Below are positions 24,223 through 37,600 of a DNA stretch of 64,000 bases, piece after piece. The DNA is from Rallus limicola (taxonomy: Eukaryota > Chordata > Aves > Gruiformes > Rallidae). How positions within the stretch are numbered: the first letter of the stretch is position 1; each line of letters starts with the position of its first letter. The notes under the pieces were generated by a model. That model did no database searches, had not been told where the DNA came from, and saw only the letters and a program-made list of their open reading frames with translations. The position numbers and the translations under genes are program-made. The stretch is from the NCBI GenBank assembly GCA_022605955.1, contig JAKCOZ010000003.1, positions 14,455,331 through 14,519,330 on the forward strand, given 5' to 3'.

Positions 24223-27200
24223 ACAAGCTTCTAAGTTACATCCATACTAACGTGCATTGTAAATTAAAACATGGAAAAAAATTCCACTAATATTCTTGTC
24301 AGAGCCATTTAATTCTGGTTTTGCTAACAGCAGAACTTTCAGGACAGAAAGTTCATCAGTGAAATTTTAGCTTTTAAAATTATTTTAGACAATTAAAACT
24401 TAATATTAAGGTGCTTTAGTGCCAAGCATTTTCTAAGTCATGGTGCAGGAATGTGTTGTAATTTCAGAAGACAAGATGAGCTTTAATTTAAGACAATTTA
24501 TATAAAACATTGCAACCATATTTTCAGGTGATCTGTAAGAGCAGTTTGGCTGCTACCATCACTAGTCAGTGGTGGTACTAGTAAGCCTGTCATTTGGTGC
24601 AGCTGGTAAACTATTGTGGAATCATGGTAGTAGTAAACTGTTTTTTCAAAACCAGCCTGCATCTTGTGTTTGGAACAATTGAGCATTTACACAGATGTTG
24701 CATTAAAATTGGTTTAAGCAGGATATATTCATTTCTCATTATTGCATTTTGCACCTTGAAGATCTGTATATGCAAGAAATAATATGCCATGCAGATAGCA
24801 GTCAAATACATATCTCTTTCTGACATGGTCTAATTATATTGGCTTCTTAATATATTTTTAATTAAGTAGTCCTCTATAGTTAAATACAAATAAAAATAAT
24901 GAGATAAAATTAAGAATAGTAGAATTGGTCTCTATCAAGTAGTAAAGAAAGCAAAAAATCTCCCTGTCTGAGCAGAAGGTGCAGCATTTGCCAGTACCTT
25001 GTTACTTCTTTGTGACCTTTTCACAGTGAAATTGCCCTCTTAGATGCTTTCAGCACAGGTTGATTGTTTCTTGCAGTGGATGGACAAAAACTCAGAAACA
25101 TCTAATTAATCTTCCTGAAGAACAGCAAAATTAAGAGTAAACCAAATAATATTAAATCATGAGTTTTAAATTTCTCATTGTCCATTGTCAGTTAATGTTC
25201 ATCAGTTTACTTATTTTTCTCTTGTTTTTGAAAAGTTGAGTAGGGATTTTTTTCTTGTTGTAATAGACCAGATTTCATGGAATTATGAAATAATGATTTA
25301 TCTGTATTATTTTTGAGTAACTTTCATATTTTACAAGTTTGGCCAGAATTTTCAACTTTCATTTTTAAAGCTGTGGAACAATTGACTAGTAAGTACTAGT
25401 ATCTGTAGTAATTCAGCTGCATGTAGTATAACAATACAGAGCACTTGCAAATGCTGAGAACAATCAACTGACTGACAAGAGGAAAGAAGAATTAAATTTA
25501 ATTTATTAATGGGGAAACAGATGCAGAGATAAGTGAGTAACAGAGCATGACCCCAAACATTCAAGCATATAAGGATGAAGCAATAACTTATTGCTCTTAT
25601 GCTGATCCATACTAACTGTCTGTGTGCATGACTTAATCTACATTGCACAGGTTTAATCTTTGCTTAATAAGAAAATACCTGTTACTGATGGTGGAAGACA
25701 TGGCTTGTGTTGACTATCAACTAAGAGTTACCATAAATCAATTAGTGTATGATGTAAACTTTCACTTAATAGTTACGTATTTATATATATCTTAGCTTGT
25801 AAATTAGAATGCAGCAGATATGAGAATCCAGGTGATTTTTATTTAAAATTTGTAAAATAAATCATGTGATTACATTATTGCTGGCAAAAATTTCTCGGAT
25901 AGTAGTATCAGATTGCACTAGGATAATAACTTAGCTATGATTTGTTTACAGTTATGAAATATTTTCTGTTTATATGTTTCCTGACATGTTTGGTGTTGAG
26001 AAAAGGTAGAAAATACAGATTTGAGGTCTCTGATTTTGTAGGGAGCCTCTAATTTGAGAAGGGCTACTAACTAGATCTGCATTGAAAGTCTGTGTCTCCT
26101 GATAGTACGTTTGTGAGCCTGGAGAAATGTGTTTGCTTGAAAGTCATAGAAGGTAAAGGTAAGTATGGAAAATGATAGGGAAAACTGTAAATCAATACTG
26201 TAGCTTCTGAGTGGTGGCTGTTTGTTCGGGTTTTTTAACTCACTGTGGAATTGGAACTGGCTGTTTATCATAAAGCGTCACAGAGATACGGTCTGCTTTG
26301 GAAGTGTATTTAAAGGAGATACAGATCAGTTGAAGTTCTCCCTTTTGCACAATTATTTTGTTATGCATGAATACAGTGTTGTGCATGAATACAGGTCATC
26401 TCATGTATGGACCAACTGAACAGGTAGTTGAGATTGTGTTTTGGACATTGAAGACATTATTGGGATTCCTAAGGGCAGCATTGAAGGGCCTTATCTAATT
26501 GGTTATCGAAGCAGCTGCAGCTGCGTTGTCAATCTGATCAGTATATGTTACAAATAGATTTTATTTGATGTACACTTGGAGGAGCAGTTTTTATGGAGCT
26601 TATTTCCAGTGAATTGGTAATGGGGAAAAATTTGATCTAGCCACCTGCTCTCCACTGATTTGGAGTTAGGTCATATCCTTGTCCCAGTGAGCTGACACTG
26701 GATGTTATTGCCATCCAGTCTCTCTGCCCCTGGGACTTGCCCTTTGACAGGTCTGCCTTTTAAAGTTCAATGGAATAGATATTTTCTAACCCCCCTGGGC
26801 AGAAGAAATCTCATCATTTGCTGATATCATCAGTCCAACAAGATAACAGGCGTTGTTAACAGAATTCACTGTGAAGTGGCACCCACACCTCAGCATGAGA
26901 CTGTGCAACTGCTGCTAGTCTTCACTAAAATGATTTCGTTATGGAGAGAGATTCTGGAGGAGGTCCATATTTTTGATGAGTTTCAGGATACCAAGTCATT
27001 TCTTGTGGTCTGGTTGACCTGAAGTATCTCTTCTTGTGACTGGCAAAACTCTAATATAAAAAAAAGAGAGCCGTAAACCTTCTGAACTTTTTCTGTATGT
27101 ATGTAGAGTCTGTATGTACATGTGTCTGTAACCAGAGTTAATATGTAGAGCTAATACTTCTCTCTCAACTAGGGTCAAGAAAACATACTTGCCTTTTATT

Positions 27201-28527
27201 TACTCTTGAACTTTTTACAAAGAGAGCAGTCCTGATTCCTGGAGATAAGATTGGTTAAAGTGCTGCTTGGCTGTGAGACTTGAAGACTTGATGAACTTGA
27301 ACATTCCAGCAGTTTCAGGAATCCAAATCTTCAAAATGAATTATGGAGCTTATGAAACTGAACTAGAGATTTGTTTTCCATTTAAGGAAATAATCTGGAG
27401 ATCTGAGAAACACTTTGACCTATATTTCAGTATTCTTCAAAATGTAATTCTCTTTAAAAATATTTTAACTACCAATCCTTCCTGAAAAAGATAAATAAAA
27501 CCATATCTGTTATGATTTTACTCTTAAAAAAGTAGAATCCAATCCTATACTTCTTAGCTATCTTGGTTTCCAGCAGGGTGGAGTTAAGAAAACAGTGGAT
27601 GGAGTGATGAATAATGTGTAGTTGCATTATAAGTGAGTTCATCAGAAACATAAAGGATAATAATCACCCATTATTATATTGCATGTTTTTACTCTTTTTT
27701 GGGAGAACAGTTCAACAGCAAAAACCATGAAGAAATATGAGATATTTTTGCAGTTAATGACTGCAAAAGGAAAAGTATCTTACAGAAAATTTGGCCCAAG
27801 GTGTCATTTCTTCATGGGCTGTGATGATTTTCTTTAATAACTTCAATAAGTGTGGATACTAAATTCCTTGTGGTAAAGTTTAAATGAATAAATAGCCTTT
27901 TCTAACTGGAGAATGGGTATGAACAGATCAATAAATCTGGATGGACAAATTAAATAACATTCCCAATCCCAAGAAAAAAACTTCCTAGTTTTAGTCATCA
28001 ATCCAAATTGTATTCTAAAGCTTTGGAACTATTTTCTTTTAAGATGATCTGTGCTGTTGCTTCTTAAAAGTTTTAGATTAAATTAAAATACTCAAAGGAA
28101 TTTTTGTTGATTTGGAACCTGTTGCAGAGCATTTTGGAGCTAATGCAGCATTTGATATTGCAACTGAGGATAAGAATCTACTGGGTTCTTTGAATGTCAG
28201 TCATTGTCCCTTTTAGTTGTCATTCTGGGGAGTGAGATAATTTGATTACTCAGGGGTTTTTGTCTAATTGTGACGGAAAAGAGTTTTCCATCACCTTGTG
28301 GGAAGTTTCATTACTTCTTCACTGCTAAACTGATTCAATTTCTGTTGCCCTGTTGCTATTCTGAGGAGGAATGCAAACCCAGTCATTTATAACCTTGTCC
28401 ATTCTCAAGAAGATTGGAGAGGTCTCTGCTGTAAGAAAAGCCATTTAGACTCCTGATGCTGGTCTGCAAGTACACTAAGTTGTGCAGAGTTTTGCCTTTC
28501 AACAGCTAAATAGTTGTCTGTAGCGTT

Positions 28528-29590
28528 GGAAGGAAGATCCAGGAAACTACCGGCCTGTCAGTCTGACCTCAGTCCTGGGGAAGATCATGGAGAGTGTCAT
28601 CTTGGGAGCTATCATGCAGCACATGCGTGATGGCCAGGGGATCAGGCCTAGCCAACATGGGTTTACAGAAGGTAAATCCTGTCAAACTAACCTGATCAGC
28701 TTCTATGACAAGGTGATGCACTTAGTGGACAAGGAGAGGGCTGTGGATGTGGTCTACTTAGACTTCAGTAAAGCCTTTGACATGGTTTCTCACAGCATTC
28801 TGACTGAGAAACTGGCTGCCACTGGCCTGGACAGGTGGACCGTCAGCTGGGTTCAAAACTGGCTGCATGGCTGGGCCCAAAGGGTGGTGGTGAATGGAAC
28901 AAAATCCAGCTGGAGGCCAGTCACGAGTGGCATCCCCCAGGGCTCCCCAGTTTTGTTCAAAATCTTTATCAATGACCTCAATGAAGGGATTGAATGCTCC
29001 CTCAGTAAGTTTACGGATGACACTAAGCTGGGAGGAAGTGTTGATCTGCCTGAGGGTAGGGAGGCTCTTCAAAGGGATCTGAACAGACTGGATGGGCTGA
29101 GACCAATGGGATGAGGTTTAACAAGGCCAAGTGTAGAGTGCTGCACATGGGACATAACAACCCCATGCAGCACTACAGGCTTGTGGGAGACTGGCTGGAG
29201 AGCTGTCAGGCAGAGAAGGACTTGAGGGTGTTGGTTGACTGCAGCCTAAATATGAGTCAGCAGTGTGCTCAGATAGCCAGGAAATCCAAAGGCATCCTGG
29301 CTTGTATCAAAAACAGTGTAGCCAGTAGGTCCGGGGAGGTGATTGTGCCCCTGTACTCGGCATTGGTGAGGCTGCACCTCAAGTGCTGTGTCCAGTTCTG
29401 GGCTCCTCACCATAAGAAGGACACTGAGGTCCTCGAGGGAGTCCAGAGAAGGGGAACCAGGCTGGTGAAGGGGCTGGAGGGCAGATCATCTGAGGAGCAG
29501 CTGAGGGAGCTGGGGCTGTTTAGCTTGGAGGAGAGGAGGCTGAAGGGAGACCTTATCACCACCTACAGGAGGTTGTAGTGAGGTGGGCGA
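28528..29590 (+). mobile_element. CR1 LINE with much of the RT domain, lacking its 3' end
   Basis: The segment runs from the NYRPVSLTS block through the RT palm to the C-terminal region. Visible motifs: [24 protein letters not shown] (motif A, catalytic Asp kept), SGIPQGS (motif B region), and [11 protein letters not shown] (motif C; Ala replaced by Thr, the two Asp kept). A short in-frame deletion follows SGIPQGS, removing the usual VLGP. The first frame (28587-29114) stops and the C-terminal block continues in another frame at 29111-29578. Unusually for CR1, the 3' end is missing: homology stops at GAGGTGGGCGATG, flush with the next element. The copy is inactive. Confidence 0.93.
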
Positions 29591-29820
29591 TGTCTACTGC
29601 TGTCAACTGCTTACATTTATATGCAAATATATATCACAATGCCCTTAATGGCCAAAATTGTGGTCTTCTTGGCGCTCTGTGTTCTGGTGGAGTCTTTCTC
29701 TCTTATATGTGATTCTCAGAGGTGCTATAAGCAGGCAGGCAGAAGATTCTAGCAGCCATTTTCTGCAGCCCCCTGGTCGTCTCTCTCTCTCTCAGCCCCC
29801 AACTATGCACAACCACGACA
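29591..29820 (-). mobile_element. Short LTR-like element with TG...CA ends
   Basis: A 230-bp segment begins TGTCTACTGCTG directly where the CR1 ends, and finishes CAACCACGACA. Its right part (GTGATTCTCAGAGGTGCTATAA, TTCTAGCAGCC, CTGCAGCCCCCTGG, TATGCACAACC) aligns by eye with the right end of the larger LTR at 59382-60488 (GTGATTCCCAGAGGC, CTGCAGCCCC, CATGCAAAACC). I infer a related, shorter or deleted endogenous retroviral LTR read on the minus strand. No matching target-site duplication is visible, and no viral genes are present. Confidence 0.5.
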
Positions 29821-30314
29821 CATATAAAGATGGGTAGATCTTGGTTTGTAGACTTGTTGAAGCTTACACAGTTCTCTAATATCAGAAGTAATCTGGAGGA
29901 GTTTTCTAAATGGAACAATTCTTGACATTCCATTAGCAGTATTAAAGAAGGAATTAAAAAAAGTAATGTCTGCAGAAGTAGTAATTTTTGAACCAGTGCT
30001 GTTGGAGCTGGTTAGAATTATTGAGATCTCTCTGTGATAAGTGCATTTTTATGAGACATTCATGTACTTCGTCCAATGAAAATAAATCAAGTAGGTTACT
30101 ATTTAATTCTGAAAATGTAATGGCAAAAGGATCTTAGGACTATTTGATGATTGCTCAGCTATTCAAATTTTATTTCTTTACAGTTCACATTCATCACAGT
30201 TATCCACTCTGTCAATGTTAATATTCACTACAATTGTTCTTTATATCCTCAGAGATGTATTCTGTATCAAGCATTTAGTTATTCCTGTATACCTGCGTGT
30301 CTTTGCCAGAGGGT

Positions 30315-30440
30315 GTTTTGAAGGCAAAGTTTTAAGTTGGTTCAAGGGAAGACTGGGGAGGTTCATGGAAGAGCAGTTTACATCAAGAACAGAAGGTTCT
30401 CAAACTGGAAATAACTTTTGAGGCTGTGAGGGTATTGAGG
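30315..30440 (+). mobile_element. Possible ancient LINE 3' remnant
   Basis: The stretch around GGCAAAGTTTTAAGTTGG, GGTTCATGGAAGAGCAG and AAACTGGAAATAAC recalls the 3' tail of older amniote CR1-like LINEs (pattern: AAGTTCATGGAGGA...). The similarity is weak and from memory. Confidence 0.25.
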
Positions 30441-33400
30441 GAAAATGTCTTACACGTTAGTTTTCTTCATTTATACTCTTCTTTGGCATCCATCTATAGC
30501 CATTTTTGGGGATAAGATACAGTGCTAAATGGACCTTTGGTCTGAATCATTACAACCTTTTTAATATAGTCCTTGTAGTAATTAAAACATATTTGTGTTT
30601 CAGCTCGTTAGTAGATTTCATTAAACATTAACGTGTTTTCATTAACTCAACCCTGTATGTATCACAAACACTAGAGAAAAGATTGAATCATACTGTTGAG
30701 AAGACATGGTTGAATCATATTGATACAGTGAAGAGGTATGCAAGAGAGATGCTGCTCTGCAAAGCCTCTTGTAAAGGCTGATGCCTTTTGAGAGCTAATA
30801 CTCTGCATGCGGGAGGTAGTTCGCTGTGTATTTAAAAGCAGAACTTAGAGGAAGAAATTTTAAGCTATGAAACTTCTGTATTAAATGTAGGCCTATTTTT
30901 GTTCTTATCCACCTTATTCTGTGCATGTCTGACCTGTGTTTTTTTTCCCCACTAGGCTTCTGTTTAACCATTCCCCTTATCTGAGAGCAGGAGCTGGATA
31001 GAATTCACTTTGACTTCTGGTGTCATTCATTAACCACCACAAAGATTTCTGCAGAGGCAATCCTTCCCTTTGTTCTATGTACACATTCATTATTGGGATC
31101 TATTTCTAACTAATTTAAGACTAAATTGGCTTATTTGCAGGAAAAAAAAAATTCCCATCAAGTCCAGAACAGATGCTTATCTTCTGATTGCTCTTTCTGG
31201 AAACCAGTTTTGTTTTAAATGCAGGTGACTACATTGGGAAAAATGAGTCTAGCATTAGAAAGTTGCAAGTAAAAGTTTGATTCAGTGAATAAGGTTTAAC
31301 TGATGTTTTGCTGGAAAGTTGGTTGAGTCACCCACATCTGTTAATCACATTGAAAATTCTCTCCATTATCCAAAATTAATCAGCATCTTCCTTCTCTAAC
31401 TCCAGTTAGCCTGCTGTTAGTCTGTAGTAATCAAGGTTGAACTGTACCTGTGAGGAGCTCTAAAAGCAATGGTATGATAAGTATAAAAAGACAAAATGTT
31501 CTTTGTCCTCATTAAAGATTGTGAGCAGAGTGTTAAATAATATTAATGGCTGGGATTGTCAGTACTTAACAGTACTTTCCTAGTACAAGTGATTTTATTG
31601 ATCGATACAGTCTCAATGTAACAGGGCAGATTATTCTACTGATTTTATCGAAACCTTAACTAAGTTTGTTAGTGTACCACATATCTTTAAATAGATCTAG
31701 ATGATGATGTAGATTAAGAAAAGCAGACCACCATCCATCTTTTTTTGATTGGTTAATAACTTAAATCCATCATTGCTGCAACCAGCTCTTTTAAGATTCT
31801 GTTGTGCATACATGTTTCTTTGGTGGTACAGATACATAGCTGGGTCTCAGTGGCTGTGGATTTTAAAAAAAGCATGCTTGACACATGCAGTATTGTGTAT
31901 TTGTTAAGAAAAGAGAAAGTGGGAAAGCAAAATAATTCTGTGGGTAATTTAAAGGAGATCCTTATATTCAGAATGTCTGTTAGCAGGAGTGTTTTCTGCA
32001 GAAATACATGCCTGGGAAAATTACCTGGTTTATGTTTTAAGAGTTATGTATTTTGCTTTTCAAGTGGTACTGTGTTGTGGTTTATGTTTCATATTTTTTC
32101 CTTTGTCTTCAATAATCTGTTTGGTTTTGCTATATAGAACTGTGCTACATAAACTTCTTTCTTATTTCACTCTTACGTGTTAGAGCTGATAAAAAAAATT
32201 ACACAGTTAAAAGCAGAATTTATGTTAGAACACATGACAGCTTTAGAAACTGTGCTTATGTTCTTGTTCTTTTCCTTGTACTGTATATCATAATGCTGTT
32301 GTGTCACATACTTTCACATGGTTTAATATGAACATCAAATTCTATTAATTGTGCATTTACGTACAGTGAGAAATGTCTCTGTCATGACCTGCATATGATC
32401 AGAATAACTGCAAGATATTTTAAGAGGGCAGAGAAAAAAAATTCTTTGCCTAAGCTGTCACAGCCTGTTAAAGCAGAATTAGGGGTATTAAAACTCAAGT
32501 GCTGGTGTGCTGCAATAGCCAGCTAATGGCCAGTTGTTCTAACAGCCATGATTCCTTCTAGAGCAGTACAAAATGTGAGATGTTTAACTTCATTTAACCA
32601 TGATAAAAGAAAAAAGGTCATCTTCCCTATACTGAAGACAACTTCTCATTTGTGTGCATTCAGCTTTCCTTTTCCTTAATAAGCATTTTGCTTGGGCTTT
32701 TTGGGGGGCACACAAAGTCACACAATTTTTGTCCATTACAGTAAAAAAAGTAATTTTTGCAAAGAGTCTTTATTATCACTACCCAAAGTACGGTAAAGGC
32801 CCACTTTCCCCTGTCTTTTTAATCTACAACATTTTAAACATATTTTCAGTTTTTATTCTATGTTGTTTAACATAAGCTAATGTGTGTATGTCTGTGTGTG
32901 TAAAAATTATTACTGCTTTTTTTAAATTGGACTTTCAAAGCAAGTTAAATCCAAAGGACTTTTTCTTTAAAATTAAGCTGTCAGGTTACTTAATGGGTTG
33001 CTAGTGAACAGAAAAAAATATTTTTACTGAAATAATACTTTATTATTGCTTGTGTGGTACCACACACTATGTTGTGAGTCTGCAGTAGTGTACATTACTA
33101 ACTTAGCATTTACATTAAACCTGTATCTGCCAATTTGTTGCCTTTATGCAATCTGATAGTATTCTTTTGTCTATACTCTGTGTGACTGAAGAGCATTTGT
33201 TAATATTCATTATGAATTAATATACTGCACATGAGAGCTGGTGAAAAAAGTGAATAATCCTGTCATTATAGTAGGATTTGAATTTGCACATAAGGAACAG
33301 ACCACATTTGGAGATGAGAGGAGGAAACAAAAATATCTGACATAAGCTGAATAATAGAATAGCATCTATCCTGTGCTTTTGGATGCAGAACTGATTTGGG

Positions 33401-34266
33401 GTGGGAGGGTGGGGAAGTAGTGTGAGCTCACGTAAGCAGCATTAAATAAATCCTTACACATAAGGAAGCTGAATTAAAGCTTGATTGGTGAACTGAACCT
33501 GACAATTGTTCACTTTGAAGTGTGAATAATAACTAGAATTTTCATCTAATGTTATTTGTATCATCTAGTGTGGACCATTCTGAAAGGAACCAACCAAAAA
33601 AAACCCTGTGGAACTAATCACAGGGTTTTACTGGAAAGATACTGAACTATATAAGCAGTAATTTTTGAGCTTCTGTTGTAGAGGTGTTCCAAGGAAAGAT
33701 TATAGGAACAGAAAAATTCTTTGCAAGAGGGCTGCTTAAGCAAGAAGTAAGAGCTATTCCTTCTGTAGCTAAGAAAGGTGAGCAGAGGAGGAGATGACTT
33801 CCTCAGATAGGCTGCGGGAAAATAGTCAGTGAGCCTTCTCCTCTGGTCCAGCAGTAAATTGGAGTCTTCTGCATTAAATGTAATTCCCTCGTGTGTGTGT
33901 TCCCTTTTCTGTGCTTTTATGCAATCTTACATGTCTCCTTTCTGAAGGACGTGTTGAAGGATTTCAGAGTGAACTAAGGGGAGAAGGTCCTGTGCTCATG
34001 GGTAGCCTAGGAGAATAACAAATGCTTGTTATCTTCTGCTAACATTGTCTGTCTCTATACATCAGCATTACTTGCCTTTACTTTTTTTTCACCTGCTTAC
34101 TGTCTCTGTAATCCAAATATAATACAGATTTAGTTAAGTGTAAAAAAGTTTCATTTTACTGAAATGATGGTATCATGTCTTGAATGAGACAGCTACATTT
34201 ACAAACAGATATGCATTACTAATGCATATTATATCATATATATCATTATATATTCTGTTATATCAA

Positions 34267-34683
34267 GGCCCACAAAGATGATCAGAGGGCTGGAGCACCT
34301 CTCCCGTAAGAGATGGGCTTGTTCAGCCTGGAGGCTCCAGGGGGAGCTTATAGTGGCCTTCCAGTATGCCTACAGGAAAGCTGGGGAGGGACTGTTTACA
34401 GGGGCATGTATTGATAGGGTGAGGCATCATGGGTTTAAGCTAAAAGATGATACATTTAAATTAGGAAAAAATTCTTCCCCGTGAGGGTGGTGAGTCCCTG
34501 GCACAGGTTGCCCAGGGATGCTGTGGCTGCCCCCTCCCTGGCAGTGTTCAAGGCCAGGCTGGATGGGGCTTTGGGCAACCTGGGCTAGTGGAGGGTGTCC
34601 CTGTCCATGGCAGGGGCTTGAAACTAGATGGGCTTTGAGGTCCCTTCCAACCCAAACCACTCTGTGATTCTGTGATTCTGTGA
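34267..34683 (+). mobile_element. CR1 3'-end fragment
   Basis: A 5'-truncated CR1 starting GATCAGAGGGCTGGAGCACC, with blocks GGGCTTGTTCAGCCTGG, CACAGGTTGCCCAGGGATGC and GGGCAACCTGGGCTAGTGG. It ends with TGTGATTCTGTGATTCTGTGA, the octamer repeat typical of CR1 3' ends. A short degraded frame (34278-34484) remains. It belongs to a different subfamily from the copies at 10040 and 28528, judging by the 3' sequence (CCTTCCAACCCAAACC rather than CTTTTCCAACCTTG). Confidence 0.93.
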
Positions 34684-37600
34684 GTGGTACCTATATTTAT
34701 AGCCCTGAAATGGATTTTTCCTGCTGACTTTAAAAATGTGGACATTAAAATAAGAAACTTTCATAGTGTTTCTTGTTCTCATAAATGCCTGAGTTATACA
34801 TAAGTATATCTTCAAGATGTTTTTATATAAAAATTTAGTTTTGTGATGCAGTTGCTTTTTAATTTCTCATAACTATTGTTGTCTTTATCTAATATACTTT
34901 TTCTTCTGTAGATGAAAAAAGTTTGCAGAAAGAAAGCGTGAAGTAGAAGCAGAACCTTTAATTTCATTAGGCATGTTGTAACTGGTGAAGATTAATGTAT
35001 ATATCTCTTGCTAATTCTTTTCAATTACTCAGTTCATATAAATTCCCAAACCTTGTTAATTATGCTGAAGTCAAGTGGTAATTTTTAACAGTATTTCCAC
35101 AGCAAGGGAATTTTCCTGGTCTAACCTTGCCCTCCTGTAGAAACTCTCAGCAGATTAGGCATTCTGACTCTAGTCCATTCATTTTCAGCACAAGCCTAAT
35201 TGCTGCCGACTGCCTGCCACAGGTACCCTGGTTATCGTACGTTTAAGGGATGCAGGTTCTTCTGAGAACAAATAAGGAAAGATTAATTGTTTGTTTTGTT
35301 TCATCCCAAGAGAAATGTGGGAGCTTAATCAAGAAAAATAATTTCTTCTGTTGATTTGGCTTATTTGTGGAAAGGGATAATTGTATAGAGGCAGGCATAG
35401 AGCTATGCATTTTGAAAGAAATTTTACCATTTACCTACTTGGGAAGCAAAGATACAGCAAAATGAATGTAACACAGCATTGGAATTGATGGGGATGGTTC
35501 ACATTTCTCATAGTAAGTAATTTGGCTGCTGGGCTTTTATTTGTACCAATATTGCTAGGTGGTATTGTCATTTGTTTTGTCTGCTTCTTTGGAAATCTAA
35601 TCAAGGAGACAATAGTAGGGGGAAAAACGCTTTTCCAAATTGTCCTTAATTGCTAGAGCACGAAGTGAGCTAAACACTCTGGTATTTCCAATTAAAGAAC
35701 TTGTTTCCAGCAAGCACCATTAAATCTATCTTTCCCAATCTGATAAATAAGCTATCAAAGACTGGAACAGATTAATTGAGAGCAATTAGTTCAAAGCTCA
35801 GTATAACAGTCAGAGTAAACCAATGTTATCAATGAATGCAAATTTTACATAAAGCAATAAGAAGCACTGATGCAACAAAATAGAGTTGAGAGTAACCACT
35901 AAGCACAAAGACAAATTTTGTCTGTGACACAGAAATTAAACTTTTTTGTTTCTCCTTGTAAGAAAAGGACTAAAACCCAGTTCTTCTCAAGACTTCTATT
36001 ATAGGAATGTCAAATTGAATTTGACACCTTCACTACATACAGTTGTCTTTCAACATGCTACAGGAAATAACAGACATCAGAAAGTCACAGATTCTGCAAT
36101 GCATAGCTGATCACAGGATTTATTCCAGTTACACTGCAAGCTCAAGGAAGTCCTGCTTGTACTACATTGCATGTTTGTGCTTGTTACTCTCTGCTGTTCT
36201 GTGGCTTGCTCATGTCAATAACCAGTAACCCGCGTGTTTGGTAGACACTTAAGCCTAGCACATTGGATTTTTATTCCTCTGTAATACAGGTGGGTGTCCC
36301 TAATGATATGTATCTGGACATTTTTGATGGGTATTCCTTTTTTCCAGCTGTCAGTGCATGCCAAATGTTATTGACCCACATGGTGTAAGTATCATGGGTC
36401 CTCTGGATATTTGCCTTAATGACGAACTGTAGGAAAGTCGTCTGGGTGCTCCCCTTAAGTTCCAGCCTTTGTGTTTTGAGAATGAGTGCATTAGTGTGAA
36501 GAGAAAGCCTCTCTATCACCTTAAGTATTGAAATAGATTTAAAGGTTTTGAGTATTACTATTTTCAAGGGACATATTTCACATTGGTTTACCTGTTAATA
36601 CTTGTGTATTAAAAGCCTTGGAGAAGGTGGGAGAGGTTGCATGTAGTGTGTTGTACATAAGCAGACTAATTTACAGGTCAGTTTTACAGAACTACCTTGG
36701 CTAGGTAAGTTGTATTGCTGCTGTGCATGTTGGAATTGCTCACGTGAACTGACAGCACAGATATACCACATAAAGCTGCCATGGCTTTTAAAACTGCTCT
36801 CCTGGAGCAGCAGTTTGCGAGGCACATCTCTGGCCTTTACAGAAGCAATGTGGCTGGGGGTCTGCTTTTGTGGAATTACAGTTTTAAAATGGTTGGATAA
36901 AAATCTTATTTCTTATGCTGTTGCAACCCACTGGGTATGTCTATTCTAGGAAAATGAAAAGGTCAGTGATAACTTTCCCAATAAAACCTTCTGAGAAAAT
37001 GTCATTCCAGTTATGTGTATCTGACTGGGGGAGTTCATCCTCCATTTTTCAAGCATCTTATTTTTTTATTTTCAGAATATCATCATCAGTAGGGAAATAC
37101 AGTATTCATAGCTGTGATAGTATGGTGTCATATAAACTCTCAAACTGATGATAACAGACATGCTGCAACAGATGTAGCACTTCAAACACAGGTAGTTTAC
37201 AGTATTTTCTTTATATCCTTGCTGGCAAGTCACTAGGAGATCATAGCTGTATTCTGAGTAACCATGTTTTTCTGAGTAGCTTTCCTGTACTGTTGGCTTC
37301 CGGAAAATCCCAAGAAATCATGAAACCTCTCCCAGTTTCCTCAGATGTCAGCCATCTAGATCTCCAGGTGAGCATTCCAGCATGAGATCCATGTCTCACA
37401 CCTGGTTCAGTGGAGATCTTACTTGTAGGGTAAACCAGAACCTTTGGGGGCAGAATAACTACTGGGAAGGAAGGGTGCAACACAAATTATTCAGCATGGG
37501 AAACCCAGAGACCAAGTATTTGTGCCAAAAAAAGAGTAATAGAAGTAAAGACAACTGCTCTCTAAAAATGCTGGAATATATGATTCATGAATTCGTGATT

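Noticed and set aside
28587..29578. ORFs of 175 and 155 codons as genes
   Set aside because: Both are CR1 reverse transcriptase and C-terminal blocks.
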